A stretch of 64,000 nt of DNA from Phytoseiulus persimilis (GCA_037576195.1 CM075102.1:49348745-49412744), one strand, 5' to 3'. Shown: positions 1 through 12,798, numbered from the stretch's first letter. A program made the numbers and translations. Notes: generated by a model not told the origin, from the sequence alone.

Positions 1-40
1 CGGTCATCTAAGCTGATTTCATTCCGCTCGCAAACGACAG

Positions 41-2136
41 GTATGGATTATACAATCAGTGTCACACAAAACAAGATCCGCAGGCTGCCCAAACCTTACG
101 CGTCCAGATGCACGAACTACCTCGGAATGGGATGGAAGAAAACTTTCTCCGGATACCTCGATCAGAACGTAAGTTTCCGTCATCCCGGCACTCCTGAACT
201 CATACGAAAACATGGAGTAGCTCAGTTGTTCGAGTTGTGTGTTTGACAGTGGCGCTATGATTGGAGCATCGATCGGGGAAACTCTCCAAACAACGTTCAT
301 CGAGGATTAGAAATGAAACTGTAGTCGGAACGAACGAGCAGATCCCGTTCGTAGGGAGAACCCTAATCTTGAAACATGGAGGAGCGGGGGAACTCCGGAT
401 ATATTTCCCTCACCACGAGAAGGATGCAACCCAGTCAGTTTTTCTAACATGCGCATGAACTGATTTCTGAAATCGATCAAGGGAAGTTCCCAACGCTCAT
501 CCGACGGTTACGCAGTACCGCGTGAGCCCCCTGTCGAAAGGAACATGGTTCCAACGCGACGAAGGATGTGGGCCGACGGGACCATTCGATCGACCGTGGT
601 CCAGCGACCCCTGATGAGCTCTCAGGAGCATTATCAAGCGAGACTCGAGATGCAGATATGGATTATCGGCGTGCATGGACGCTGAAATAAACAGACGGAT
701 AGAAACACGGCGCGGCATCCCATCGTTCGAAGGTCTGTCTCAGGGTGAAGCAGGTCCGTTTTCTTCGAGAAGGGGCTCTACCGAGAGTGCCCGACCGGCG
801 GAGTCCGGCGAGTGCTTTTTCGCTTCCTCGGTCGGTTCGTCCTGAGCGAAGCAACGAACAGGCCATCGCGAGCATCATAACCATGAAAAGCGTCATTTTG
901 GCAAATCTTTATTGTTATTAGCATAGCCACAACAACAACAACATAAGCGAACACGAATCGCACGAGGAGGAGTTTCCCTCCATCGCTCGAGCATCCTCAC
1001 GTAGGAATCTGACCGGTTCTCCGGCCGCGCATCTTCCGGGTCAACCCGTCCGGTCACGATTAGAGACACAAACCATGAACGATCTTCTCCCGCAACTCTT
1101 GCAATCCGCATTCGTGGCCGAACCGCGTCCACTCCTTCTAAAGATAATTGTTCCGTTGAACGGATATTGGTGTCGTTCAAAGAACGCTACAGGTTCTTGA
1201 ATCGAGTCAAGCACTGCTCTCTCTCTCTCTCTCGTGTTTCCAGCTTTGTATACAGGAATGTCGGATGGAGATTGAAGCTCAGCTCTGCGGTTGTGTTCGA
1301 AACGTGCACGAATTCGCACATCGTGTCCAAGGAAGCCGAGTTTGTGACAAGACACGAGACGGTAAGCTGGCACGCTGTACGAACAGGTCGTATTGGAAAG
1401 CCTTCGGTGAGAGTTTTTCGGACGCGCGATCGTTACACACAGATTTGTTCTCAGATGAATGCGGTCGAGAAGTGGAGGGCAACTCAGACGTTCTGGGCTG
1501 CGACCGGAAATGCGGAGCCCCTTGTGAGTGAGTATCGCTATGCTCCGTTACGCCCGCTGTAATTCAGCAATACAAACCACGAGCCGCTCGAAACGTTCGA
1601 GGTGGCATTCATCTTACACTGGCCTGCCGTAGGTAATCCCCGGAACCGTATGCCTCGCACATCGGTCCACAATTTGAACGGTTGCTCTTTATCCAGAGAG
1701 GTCATCTACGATGTCAGGCTCACATCGCTGGCCGAAGAGAAAAACGAAGACTCCAGGAACTCCTTCCGTTTCACCGTCAAGTTTGCATCGTATTCTCAGA
1801 GGGTAAGGTGTGCAGTGAGCCCGTACCTGGTCCTCAGACACTGTCGAGAACCCTTACTCAAATGTTCAAGAGTACACAGGACATCATGTCTCGACGATCT
1901 GTACAGTCCAGAACTCATGCGGATGCGCAAGGATGGGCAACGACTTGTTACCAACTGTGATCTCCCTCTTCCAGGTTCTGGAATATCAGCCAGTCCTTTC
2001 CATCGTAGAGATGTTCGGATACATGGGTGGTTACATCGGAATCTGGCTTGGCTTCTCCCTGCTGTCGGTCCTGCTTGGGCTCAATAAACTGCTCTGGAAC
2101 CTTCTCGAGAAGCGTCAGATGAAAATCCGAGTGTGA
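41..2136 (+). CDS. DEG/ENaC (pickpocket/amiloride-sensitive) sodium channel subunit, 3' part only
   Basis: C-terminal half of a degenerin/epithelial sodium channel subunit, a trimeric plasma-membrane cation channel with two membrane spans and a large cysteine-rich extracellular loop. I read five phase-consistent exons: 41-168, 1256-1361, 1455-1527, 1697-1802, 1975-2136 (stop TGA). Visible family landmarks, in order, are LPKPYASRCTNYLG, then ECRMEIEAQLCGCV, then CGAPCEEVIYDV, and finally the pore-side segment and second membrane span GYMGGYIGIWLGFSLLSVL. The gene lacks its start, first membrane span and early loop, which should lie left of the window. Intron 1 is about 1.1 kb and holds a CT tract before its acceptor. 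Arthropods carry many such genes, so the exact subfamily cannot be named. Family call is firm; ligand and ion selectivity are unknown. Confidence 0.88.
1217..1233. repeat. (CT)n tract before a splice acceptor
   Basis: Perfect CT dinucleotide run just upstream of the acceptor at 1255/1256 of the sodium-channel gene. It may act as part of the polypyrimidine tract. Confidence 0.8.
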
Positions 2137-2551
2137 GTCAGTCTTTCAGAAGAGAGGATCTTGTTGAACTCAATCAACAGCTTCAGGAACGAGCGTGATC
2201 CTTCCAGCGTGGATGAGAAGACTCGATCGCAGCCCGTTCCGTCGACAATTGAGGGTTCGTCGTTCAGGAGTCAGTCAACGAGACTCCGAATGGGCTTCAA
2301 TGAGGGAATGCCGTACGGTACTGGAATGTGGTGAACGGCATCCTCCACAGCTCATCGCAGAATGTCGCCGCAGCTCATGAAGTAGCAGGATAGAACAAGG
2401 AACCGTATCCCATGATGATACTCGTCTGTCCGAGGATGAGAGGGCAGCGTTTTCGGCGAAGGAAATGACTAAATAGTTTCGTTCAGCGTTCAGCCTCGAA
2501 TCGGATCGGGGCCAGCAATAAATTCAGGTGTCACTCATACAGCTAAAACAT
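2137..2551 (+). other. 3' untranslated region of the sodium-channel gene
   Basis: Follows the stop codon at 2136. It holds no convincing reading frame and contains AATAAA at 2517-2522, the best candidate for the poly(A) signal of the DEG/ENaC gene. Confidence 0.5.
2517..2522 (+). terminator. Poly(A) signal AATAAA
   Basis: Canonical hexamer about 380 bases after the stop codon of the DEG/ENaC gene, in the same orientation. Confidence 0.5.
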
Positions 2552-2938
2552 CTAAAACGATGCGACGAACTGCATGGGGAATGACGGTCGGTGGCAGGGA
2601 CGGGATCTTTTGGGAGCAACAGTGCCGAAGATGAACAAGACCTTCCTTGAGCCTGCAGTCTCTATGGACAAGTATGATACCTTGATGAATCGATAGTCGC
2701 TGCGCGTGAACATCGCGCCAGATCCCGGAAGAAGCAGCTCGCCCGCTTGAATAGCAGCATCTCGAAGTGAGGTTACTCCGACTGTCTGTCCATCACTCGC
2801 TGTTGCCATTTTGAGCGGCATAAAGGTGAACGGCCCATCTCCCGCCTTGCCTCCGCTGTGAGGTCTGCTCGTAATATATTCATTCATTGTCTGTCTTCGT
2901 TTCGCAGTTTCCACTGAGCTGAATGCCGAACTTTGCAC
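2552..2938 (-). CDS. Candidate exon or small protein, unrecognised
   Basis: Open frame of 128 codons with balanced composition. Its central part (about residues 28-88) reads as ordinary protein, for example FTFMPLKMATASDGQTVGV and LPGSGAMFTRSDYRFIK. On the minus strand this core is preceded by an acceptor-like CTCACAG and followed by a donor-like AAG/GTATCA, so it may be an internal exon (roughly 2683-2862) rather than a whole gene. No family recognised. It lies tail-to-tail against the sodium-channel gene. Confidence 0.3.
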   Translation of the reverse strand: MQSSAFSSVETAKRRQTMNEYITSRPHSGGKAGDGPFTFMPLKMATASDGQTVGVTSLRDAAIQAGELLLPGSGAMFTRSDYRFIKVSYLSIETAGSRKVLFIFGTVAPKRSRPCHRPSFPMQFVASF

Positions 2939-5870
2939 TCCGATCCTGGCAAGCGGACCCGGCGGATATGCGCGACCGACCGACCGACCGCCAGTCAGCT
3001 CGGCTAGGTTGCTCGCTAGCTGCTTGGCGGGCAGGAGGCTGTCAGATCTCCTCGTGCGGAGTGCGGGTAAGGCATCACCGACATAAATGCCGTTTTATGA
3101 ATATGTGGGAAGAGGACCACGTGTTTCTCTCTCGCCGCCTTCACCGCCGCAGCCACAGCTACCACCGCCGCTGCCGTTGAATGGCGACCGGGGATCGGGC
3201 AGACAGCTCGCGAGTGCGGCGAAAAGTTCGAGCGCAGAACCTACAGGTATTCAGTCAGTCAAGCAGACATCGTTCCATCAGGCCGAGCTACCCACCGTGC
3301 TGCTGACCGGGAGAAAATTTCACACTTTCCGAAAATTGGGTCGTCCAAGCGAACTTCCCGCTTGACGGTGAACGCTCAGGATCGTTCAAGAGCTCCGATC
3401 AAGAGGCCATCTTCGTTATTTTGGGGCTCGGATGGGGGAGCTACGCAACATTTTCCCTCGGATGGATTCATTTAGTCAGAACTGAGTCGATGTTGAGAAA
3501 GACGAATGGGAACCAGCATGAAGCTCCGCGGCGTTCTCAGCAAGCGAAAGTGGGAGAAACTTGTGCTACGAAGTCTGCCCGGTAGATACTTGGTTCGGTT
3601 TCTATCGTTTTTAGATCTTTCTCGGAGGAGGCTCTCCCAGTCACAAACGGCCAGGCAGCCCGGGAATCCCGAGGCGAATTCCAGTAAAGTCGGAATTAGA
3701 TCCAGACGGTGTATCCCCACTCATCGCTTGCGATGTCCCCATAGGGGGCGAGAAACAACACCCTGACGTAGTCTAACGAGTCTCCGTGTGAATACTCGAA
3801 GATGGGTAGTGTTGCAAGGCTTTGATGTGTTAACCATGTCCTCTGGTCGCCGGATCTATCGATTGCCCCGGGCAATACAGCTGTTGTTCTTGTGGGTCCG
3901 GAGACGTTTCCCTCGGAAACACGGTGGAAAGAAAGAGTGAAGGGTCGACACCCGACAGTGGACACGACCTGACAAAGGTATTCCACTATCGGGCCCGGTC
4001 GACCAGCTATGTAAACGAACATTGCGACAAGCGAGACACAATCTATCGCACTTGGCGCAATCGTGCATAGACGTCTACAGGACGAGCGAGCAGGCACCCT
4101 GGTGTGTGTCGGCGCGTAAGTATAAGCTTCGTCAGATCGTTTACACAAGTCCATCAAGAGATCGCATCAGTGTGATATGGCTGTCCCTTCATCATTCATC
4201 CATCCATCTAGCAGACCGTTCGACCAAGCATGACACTCGAACACCCACCCACTCACCCACCTACCTACCGGGCTGGACAGCCAGCGAACCGAGCAGAATG
4301 AACGACACGAAAAAAGCTTAAGGGTTGGATGACGCAATTGCGAGCTCCATCGGTGTCTGCCTGACGCAAAAACAACTCCGACAACGGAACGCAAACAGGC
4401 GTTAAGTTCGATCAACAGCGAGCCGGGGCGACTCACGCTGACCGCATTTCAGCGCCATTCAACCGTTTCACTCGGCAAGATCCGGAGCGAGTTATGAACG
4501 GGCTGATTCCGATGACTGACCGGTGGCGTCACTAAATTTCCGTGGGGAAATTCTCCTCTCCAGGGGACTCCGGGAGAGTTCGCAGCTCAGCCATCGCGAA
4601 AAAATTCTGGTTCTCCCCGCAGCTACTCCTTGCTCTCCATGGCCGGCTACTTCTTGCCCCCACGCTGCAATCGAATCCATCTCCAGATGGAGTTCGGACG
4701 AACCTGGGACGACATCTCGCTTGCTATCAGCAGCAATTGTCGCAGAAATTCCACTCAGCCATCCGATCGAGTTAACAGAGTTATTCACGCGGGCGTTCCT
4801 GCTGATCATCCTTTCCGTTGAGCTGATCCGGATTACAACACCGCGACGAGGTATCGAATGACGGCAAACTCGTTGGGCTAATCTTAGCTTACCTCTCCGA
4901 ACGCTCGGCTGGGCAGCTAGATTGGTGGCAGCAAAGACCTCCTCTCGCGGCGTCCACTTTTCAGAAATCAATCGGGGTTTCGTGCTCCGAACAACTCGAG
5001 CTAACCCCCCCCCCCCCCCCCCCCCTCTGCCTCGTGCCTTCGCGGTCGGGGCGATGAGCAGTCACAGGTCGGAATGGAGAAAACTCGATCACTGAGTCGA
5101 TCTCTCCCTGTTTCGAGTCCGATGAAGTGCTGACTGATGATGACCGTGGTGATGGTTTGACCGCACAAGTGCACCCCAGAGCACCGTTGGGTGACTGGCA
5201 TCGGAGCGGGGATTAGTTCCACGGCTTTGAGAGGAAGGCACGTGTTGGATGACATCTCAATCAAGCGCACACGCGTTTCATTACAACAAATTCTCCCATT
5301 GTTGGAGTTCGGTGTTGTGGTCCCGGAGTCAGTCACTTGCAAGCCAGGATTCGCGCTCCAAAGTTCGAGCTGCTGTTCGACGGAACGAATTCTACTATGC
5401 GGGAACAGGTCTGTCGCGTTCCGCGCACAAACTCCAGCTCAGGAGAAGTTTACCTCGCTCTGGTAGGAAGCAAGCCACGAGGAAACTTTCCAGACATACG
5501 GATCGATTGCGGCGATCATTGACCTATTCCCCTGCGACTATTCCATCTGTGGAAGAGCAGCGCATTCCAAGTCTCGGGAAGAGACAAATACGCTGGGGAC
5601 TCCTGGACGTTCTCAAAAGACACGCAGCTTGCTGCACGTTGTCCACCAAAACAGACATGGGCCTCTCGGATGTTCCTGCTGAGAGGCCAGCCTCAACAGA
5701 CAACATTTCTGAGGTCACGGGAGCGAAGGCACCTCAAAGTGTCAGAGAGCGCTTCTCTCTAGCAGCACGTGAGTACAGAGACTGGAATTCCATTGCATCC
5801 GCGAATGAAACGCTCAAGCTACTGAGAAGATCTGATAAATCGAATCCCGTGAGAAGGTCGCTCAGGAGAA
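2939..5870. other. No supported gene; simple repeats
   Basis: I see no exon I can defend here. The stretch has a CGAC repeat at about 2974-2990, CCA/CCAC-rich sequence around 4196-4270, and a 21-base C run at 5005-5025. A 236-codon plus-strand frame at 5249-5959 is arginine/serine-rich and overlaps the start of the next gene in another frame, so I treat it as chance or 5' leader. Confidence 0.5.
5005..5025. repeat. Homopolymer run of 21 C
   Basis: Uninterrupted C tract. Such runs are length-unstable and prone to sequencing error. Confidence 0.95.
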
Positions 5871-6845
5871 ATGAAGGTCTCGCGCATGCTTCTTGTGGTC
5901 TTCCTGGTCAGCCACGCGACCTTGGGAGAAGGTTTTTCTTTTTCGGTCGCGCTCGTTAGCCTGGGCGTTGCTGGTCTGACAGGATTAAAACTCTACTTCG
6001 GCATGAAGGTTGGTAGAGCGACTCATGGTGCCTAGCGAGCGATTCCGAATTGGAATGCTCGACCTGCGCAGGATTCACGTCTTCGAAGCACACAGAGAAC
6101 TCTTGTCTGCTTCAGATGTTCGCGCCCGGGTTCCGTCGCGGGAGGAACGAGCATGTCCTGCACAAACCAGTTCCCGATCCGAACAACCAGAAATTCGAAT
6201 TCGCCTTGAATATTTCTCTGCCAGACCCTCCGAAACATGGACATCATCATGATCCGCCGATGGCATACGAATCCGAAGGGGGTTCCAACTCACCAGTTGC
6301 CGGGAAGGTAGAGTGAACGATGCCATTATGTCTTGGCAACCGGTCAATGGAGCCCCACATGTAACGCGAATCTGAATTCAGCGAACGTTTCTAGGTTCGT
6401 AGGGATGTGACTGGAAGTATCAAGCTGAGCGAGGGGTTCTTACGTTGGCTGAAGTCCATCGACGACGAGAAATGTATTCACAGATTCTTCTGCGAGCTCG
6501 GTACCGACCAAAGCAATTTCGGCAAGTGAGTACATCAGCTCTGAGGGTTCTCAGTTGTAGGCTTCCGGGAAACAGAACCCACTTGATTTTCCACTCTAAA
6601 CCATCTGACATCGTTTTCTTCTCAGCCTGGGAAGATTGACGAACATTCTCATCAGCATGGGTGGGTTGCCAAGGAGCAGCTGGGCGCAAGACATGTTTGA
6701 AGCTGGTCAGGATGGGAAGCCGTGTCCGAAAACATGTGATGAGCATGAGCTATCCAAAACAGTCACCTACTTGGAACGCCACCTTTTCGCGCCTACACCT
6801 CCTGACGTGGACTCAGCAATCAAAACGAACGAAATATCCGACTGA
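5871..6845 (+). CDS. Secreted or membrane-anchored protein of unknown function, about 226 aa
   Basis: Four phase-consistent exons: 5871-6008, 6116-6307, 6395-6525, 6626-6845 (TGA). The protein opens with a signal peptide (MKVSRMLLVVFLVSHATLG) followed by a second hydrophobic stretch (VALVSLGVAGLTGLKLYFG). Next come a basic/histidine-rich linker (RRGRN, KHGHHHD) and a C-terminal domain with four cysteines, including EKCIHRFFCEL and KPCPKTCDEHE. The CxxxxxC-E arrangement loosely recalls small arthropod secreted families such as DM4/DM12, but I would not assign it. The ATG at 5871 is chosen because it gives the signal peptide. Probably a secretory-pathway protein; role unknown. Confidence 0.65.
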
Positions 6846-9524
6846 TTGCTGTGAATCAGTTCGTTCAGCAACGAGCAACAGGGTGGGCTCGTGATTTCCC
6901 GAGGCGGTTGCTCGAGCCATTTTCACGTCACTGTTCCTTCGATTGATTTGTGTGAAATGTCAGGGAAACGTTCCGAACGAGAGTCGTTTCTGGAGGCACC
7001 GTTTCGAGCCGATTCAGAGTCGTCTTCCCTTCTTAAAATATAGCTCATTCAGAACGTAAGAGTTCGAGCCCGTGCATCGAATTCTCAACGTAGAGTTTTT
7101 TTCGTTGCGATAAATGACACGTCCAGTTCTGCCGAATCCGTGTTTTCATTCACCTCTTCTAAGAGTCAGGCATTCAGTCGCTTACGATTCTTCGACCTAC
7201 TCATGATACCCGCCAGCAGCCCAGAAGTTGCCCAGTCAGAGCCTCTCGCTACAAAGATGACGAACCCCGCCACAAAAACTTGAAGCGGTTGCAAGTTGCC
7301 TCGCACGCAGCCAGAGTGGCTGCTGCTATTGATGCTGAGGTATGAGAGCTCGAAGTTGTTGCGACGCGACTTCGGTTTCGCGTGACAGGACGATGCTGTC
7401 GGCGGAGTGCTCGTTGTTGATGATGCTGCCGAGACGACGAGGGCGAGGAGCGAGGACTCAACGCAATAATGAATCGTTTATTCTGCTCATCAGCTGATAG
7501 TCGTGGAGGAAAGCTGAGAAGCGCTCCTGGGAAACTTGGCAGCTTTTGAATTCACGCTTTGTCGCAAGCGAAGAAATAAGGGAGCAAGCAAACAAGCGAC
7601 CATGGCAAACTTTCGGGCCCAACGAAAGGAACCACAGAGGAATTAGCGCGGGCGTTAGAGCTAGTTCCGCTAGCCACGCTTGATGACGAACCACCTTCCG
7701 AGGACAAGCTCGAGGAATCTTTCGTTCTGGAATGTCACTCAGTTCGAGAGGAACGAAATCTCACGGTGCTGTTCCGACCCGGAAATCGGATCGCGCCCCA
7801 GTTCATCCTCCGGACGAAACCGAAAGCGAACTTTGATCTAGAAGAAGCTCCATGACTACGAATCGAACACTCGAGGTTCTGTGCTATAAGTGGAACGTGC
7901 TTTGAGCATCGATGTTACGTTCTATCCTTTCCGGGTTCGGAATGGGAAACATACGGGAAAATAACAAGGAGCGTGGGCACGATTCTTTTACTCTACGTTG
8001 CTACGAGAAAGGGCGAAGCTCACAGGAGCCCTGCGGAGAAGAATATTCTTTTTCGTTCCTGCTGCAAACTCGGGTATTGCGCACGAGCAACAAGCGGCGC
8101 GAAGATATATGAACCCTTATGTAAAAGTGAGCGGAGTTGAATGTGAGAAGGGCGCGAACCTTCCGTCTGCGAGCTACAGGCAGACCAACCGAGGAAGGAA
8201 CATGGAATGAGCGAGCAGGCGAGTGTATCCTCGGCACCAGCAAATGGCTCAATGCGATTCCTCTTTCTCACATCCATACAGACTGTTCAGCACCCTTTTC
8301 TCTCGTCCGCCGCTTGCCGGCTGCTCCGAATTCGTTCTCAGGCAATTTTCGTTCTGCATTCAGCTCGACGCAAAATGAAGAAGAAACATGGAATAAGATT
8401 CGGAACACTCGCTGCTCGCAGAGGCCCGGCTGTTCCTCCGGTTTTGCGCCCAGAGCCGAGGTAAGGACCGGCTGTATCGGTTTTCTGGAGTGTCGAAAGT
8501 CGGAACGAGCTTGGGGGTATCATCACCTCGGCCTACTCTGGACGAGTGCCGTCAACGGAAATCTCCAGACACTACACACACCCTCCCAATGGTTAGTTCG
8601 TATGCCGCGCACACGAGTCCATGCCTCGAACTGGCAACTTGACGTGGCGTGACCGCTTCTCCTCTTCCTCTTGTGTTCTGCTTTCAGGCCGCCGCAGTTG
8701 TTGTTGTATTGTCTGCTTGCCGACAGAGAAGAAGAGGGAACAGATCGCCCGAGGAGCTGGCGCCAGGCAAAGTATGAGACGCGAATCTGTTTCCTTGACG
8801 TGCGAAACGAGGCAGGCGAGATCCCCGACTCTGCCCGCGACCCGCTCAGTCGTCAGACCCGCTTCCCCCCGCGGGTCGATCCACGCTCCGAAGCGGTGTA
8901 GGCCGGGAGTTCAATCCTCGATTGAAGCTGATGGATCTCGGGGATCTTTCGGCAACAACGATTCCCGATATTATTTTGGCTATTGGTCTAAATGTCATCC
9001 CCGCGGGTTAGGGACTCAGCGACGGCCGTCCTCGCGTTTCGCAACTTTGCCCACCGAGAGTACGAGAGAGCGACCGTCCGGCGGCTCGCGAGTGTTGCGT
9101 CCTCCGCCGAACGTGGCCCTCGTGTGATTGTTACGCAAAAACTTGAACAATACTACTTTACGCGCGTGCCCATGACTTCGCGATAAGCTCGGGCGAAATG
9201 AGCGAGCGCGGTCGTCCATTACCAGCTCCACGAGTTGTTACTCCGAACAAACGGATAAGAAGTGGGCAGCGGCAAACCAATTGAGTCTCGATCGAAAACC
9301 CCTCCCCGGTTCCTCGGCTGCCCAACTCCGTTCATGGCGTGTTCGGAGCCTAACTCCAACCTCAGAGGTCATCATCGAACTTCGCGATCCCTTCGCCAGC
9401 CAGCGGGATTGATCCAAGCTGGTCGAGACGGGAACTCGGATAATTGCCTCGATCGCTTGCCCGTCCGCCAGGCCGAGCCCTCGACTCTCCGACGCTGTGC
9501 GCGGTCAGAGCCGAAGTTTTGAAT
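6846..9524. other. No supported gene
   Basis: Frames in this stretch are short, arginine/serine-rich and lack splice-site support. I recognise no RNA gene or element. TTTATT near 7474 could be a minus-strand poly(A) signal, but no gene feeds it convincingly. Confidence 0.45.
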
Positions 9525-10195
9525 TCAATTCCCCTCCGTATCATCAACAGCCATCCACCGCTTGAAACTTTCTCGGTCTTCGCGAGCATAATCGACGATT
9601 TCCGAGGCTTCGTCGGGATTCCGAATCGGCTGCCGAGGCGCCCGTCGCTGGGAGATCCTAGAGCGTGTTGATTCCTTCGCGTCGAGCAGCAATCGGTGGC
9701 GACAGGATGAACATGAGCCGCACCTCGAGCAATGTTCGATGCTCCTGCGATGCATGTCTTCCCGGAAAGAGCGACTCTTTCGGGCGACTCGACAAATCAT
9801 CGGCCGGAGAGGGCCGACACTTGTGTGTGTTTTTGGGTCGAGACGCACTCCAGCGACCGAGGGAATTTGAATTCCGCTCCTCATTGTTTGCCAGGAATAT
9901 CGTTCCTCGTTCTCAGTGGCTGCCGGGAGGGCTAGCGGCCTGGCGGGCAGGCGGGCGCCTTTCACCCACTCGCTCGCCCCCACTTTGTCATCGCCCGCAT
10001 CCTCATCTTGAGCGAGCTCTTTGGTTTCATGATCAAAAAACATCATCTGCTCTTCGGGAGCGCTTCTTTGACGATAGAAAAAACACAGTATCAGCGTGAG
10101 GTGGAGTAGCAGCAGCAACAACAACAACGACACCGGGGCAAGCCTTTCGCTATATCTCGTTGAAGTCTCGCCACTCATTCCAGTTCTGTTCGAGT
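9525..10195 (-). CDS. Candidate membrane-spanning exon of an unidentified receptor-like gene
   Basis: Minus-strand open frame preceded by a strong pyrimidine tract ending CTCTCGAG, an acceptor-like site at about 10196. It encodes SNRTG (possible glycosylation site), then a leucine-rich hydrophobic run (APVSLLLLLLLLHLTLILC), then a basic stop-transfer (FYRQR) and an acidic tail (HETKELAQDEDAGDDK). This is the layout of a single-pass membrane exon. Part of the leucine run comes from a CAA/CAG-type microsatellite on the plus strand. The frame stays open to 9525, but the real exon could end earlier at one of several GT sites. No extracellular domain could be joined to it. Confidence 0.35.
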
Positions 10196-10971
10196 CTCGA
10201 GAGGAGAGGAAAAACGAGAAAAATTGAATCCTTGAGAACGGGCTCAGCCGCGACCCGCTCATCCGCTCCATGGTCGCGTCGTAGTGATCCCTGTTTCGGT
10301 GCCGGGCGCATCCCGTTGCGGCACGGGTGCCGTGTCGTTGTTTCCCCGCGTGTGGTACGCGCTCCCGCGGGGAACAGCGTTCGTGTCTCTGAGATGCCAG
10401 GAGTCCGAATTGAGGTGGGCCCCCGGAGTGCGGTCTCCGTCAATCCCGCTGGTGGGGATCGAGGCTCCGCAGGTGTTATCTTCATCTAGGTAGCTCTCAG
10501 GGCATGAATGGAGTCCTAATGAATTGATCGTTGAGTTGCTACTGAGTTCAACTCCCGATGGGGAACGCGGCAGCGAATCGATCGGACGCGGAACGGCTCG
10601 ATCTGCGCCCCGATCCTTAAGGAGCAAGTGTCGACAGCGAATGATACGCGTTCCGTTCCACTGTTGTCAGATGGAGAAAACCTCACGACGACGAGTTGTG
10701 GTGCAGAGATCGTCGGGAAATCCGGGGGAATCGCAGTCCGAGTTATGTCAGCGACGAGTATTTTGACAAGGGACGGGTGTGAGCTTCACAGTAACAGGAG
10801 GCGAGAGAGCCACCGACGGCGAACAAGGAGAACAAGCTTTCGGATGTGGCGGAAAGCCGAGCAAAACGCTTCGAGGCACGTTTGGCCTCTTGTGCCCAAA
10901 TCTTACGGACTCGACTCAAGAGAGACTCGATACTCTGGTCGCGTTCATACACACGCACGCTAACTCGACAA

Positions 10972-11322
10972 ATGAGACTGTGCCGATGCATGTTTTTGCA
11001 TAACAAATCCAACGCCAAGATCGCACGAAATCGGGAATGCACTGTTCGCTGGAAAAAGGATCCTGGAAGAGCTCTGGCAAGAGTTCGCCAACGATTACCC
11101 GCAGGAGGAACCCAGGGATGATTTCCTCTCCAATCGCCGGGAAGGAAGAAGAACCGCCAGGGGCGACGGAACTACTTTAGGTACTCCTAAATTGATTGGT
11201 TTATTAACCATTTCTTGTCCATATACATCTCGTTTCATATCAGAAACTCCATACGCGAGGGGGAGGGGGTGGTGGGGCGAGCACACTCTGCTGGTTCGAA
11301 TGATGATACCAACGGAATCTTC
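10972..11322 (+). other. Open frame with a dibasic amidation-like motif, very tentative
   Basis: Plus-strand open frame (no start codon, after TGA near 10971) containing AGKRILEELWQEFANDYPQ. GKR is the classical amidation/cleavage motif of neuropeptide precursors, and further dibasic pairs follow (NRREGRR). No signal-peptide exon was found upstream, and the adjacent frames are also open, so this may be chance. Listed only so that it can be tested. Confidence 0.15.
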
Positions 11323-12798
11323 GGACTATCCCTTGGTTCCATGAGAGTACGCAAACGATACGACGGATCTTGATTGCGGGAAGATATTCGGTCACGGTTG
11401 AATGCGCCCAAGCTCTGAGTTGAAGAGGGAGAGAGAGAGAGAGAGAGAGAGGCAGAAGGCACCGGAAATGGCCGAGAAGGCACTCCAAACAGGCGGAATA
11501 AGGGAAGACTCCTGTTTGTAGCAGAAAGTTCTGACCAGAAAAGTAGCAGACTTATTGTAAGAATGCACCGACGTTGATACACGATTCCAGCACGTTCGAG
11601 ACAGCTTTCGAGTTCGGATTACTCAAGCTTCCGGTATGCTATGATGAGGTAAAAGAGCTGGAACTCCAAGTGTCAATCCTTCAGCAGTGATCCCCGCAGC
11701 CTTAGTACGTAGCTGTGTCCGAGACGGAGACTTCGTTCGAGAACTCGCGTACGAAACCCGACAGCGCCGGTTAAAGCGCTATTACATGATCACGAGCTGT
11801 TTCCTGGGATGGCACGCTTTTCATCGTCTCCCCAGCTCTCACCGCTGAGCCCTAGCGCCGGTCGCTGCAGTCGCATGGGATTTCCTCTCCGAAAACCAGA
11901 ATACCTGAGAAGACAATTAGGCTACCTAAGAGGCTGAGATGAGCAAAATCTTTCAGATTCGGTCGTACGAGGTATCAATACTAAGAGCTGAGCTCAAAAT
12001 TCAAAATCGAAGAATAACCAACTCCAGACAAACTATTTACCCCAATCTTTGCTGAATATCTGAGCGGCAGGGCGCAATGGGGCAGTTCCCAAGCCAGGAA
12101 AAAATCAGAGCCACCGAAGAATATTCGAACAGAAACGCATATCGGTCTGGTTCAAAGTTCGATCAACATTCGCTCATTTCTCCGCTGAGCTCTCGTGTGC
12201 TGTTGGCATTAACCTTTGCAAATTACAGAGCGCTGGCTGAACGAAGCAAGGGAGATTATACGCTGGCTGTTCCGCAGACAAGGCCCTATGGCTCTCTCTC
12301 TTCGGCTCGCTTCCACTTGCTGTTCCTAAAGGATCTCCGCACACTCGCTCTCCGAATCCATCCATCCGTCCATTCATTGGGGTGAACACGTGCAATTGTT
12401 ATTTAATAGCCACTTGAGTTGCTCTGTTGAGGTTCAGGTGTGTCCCTCGATGAGGACACGGGGTTAGCTCATGACGGCTTTGGTCGCTAGCTCGCTCGCT
12501 CGAGAACAGGGAGCCGGTGGAAGGGAGGGATCGAAGAGATCACGATTTGCTTTGGGGGTCGTTCAGCCGCTGGCTGGCTGGCTCGTTTGTTCCAATGGGA
12601 GTGTTGATACAAGTGTGCTTCGAGCGGGCCACTGCTGTTTTGATTGCAAGCAGCCTCGTCACCCTCGGATGCTTGCCTAGCAGCCATTTTTCGTGCCGGG
12701 CAGTCGAACCCCGGGAGATTTGTGCAGCGAGGATGAACATCCAAACACACATCACTGATGACATCTGAATCGCATCATTCCGTCACCACAGGCATCAG
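11323..12798. other. No supported gene; GA repeat
   Basis: Contains a perfect (GA)n at about 11428-11451 and a TGGC tetranucleotide run near 12569-12583. I see no reading frame with splice support. Confidence 0.45.
11428..11451. repeat. (GA)n microsatellite
   Basis: About twelve GA units in a row. GA tracts are common in arthropod promoters, but nothing nearby shows a start site. Confidence 0.85.

Noticed and set aside
5249..5959. 236-codon plus-strand open frame
   Set aside because: Arginine/serine-rich with no domain, and it overlaps the signal-peptide exon of the gene at 5871 in a different frame. Likely chance or 5' leader.
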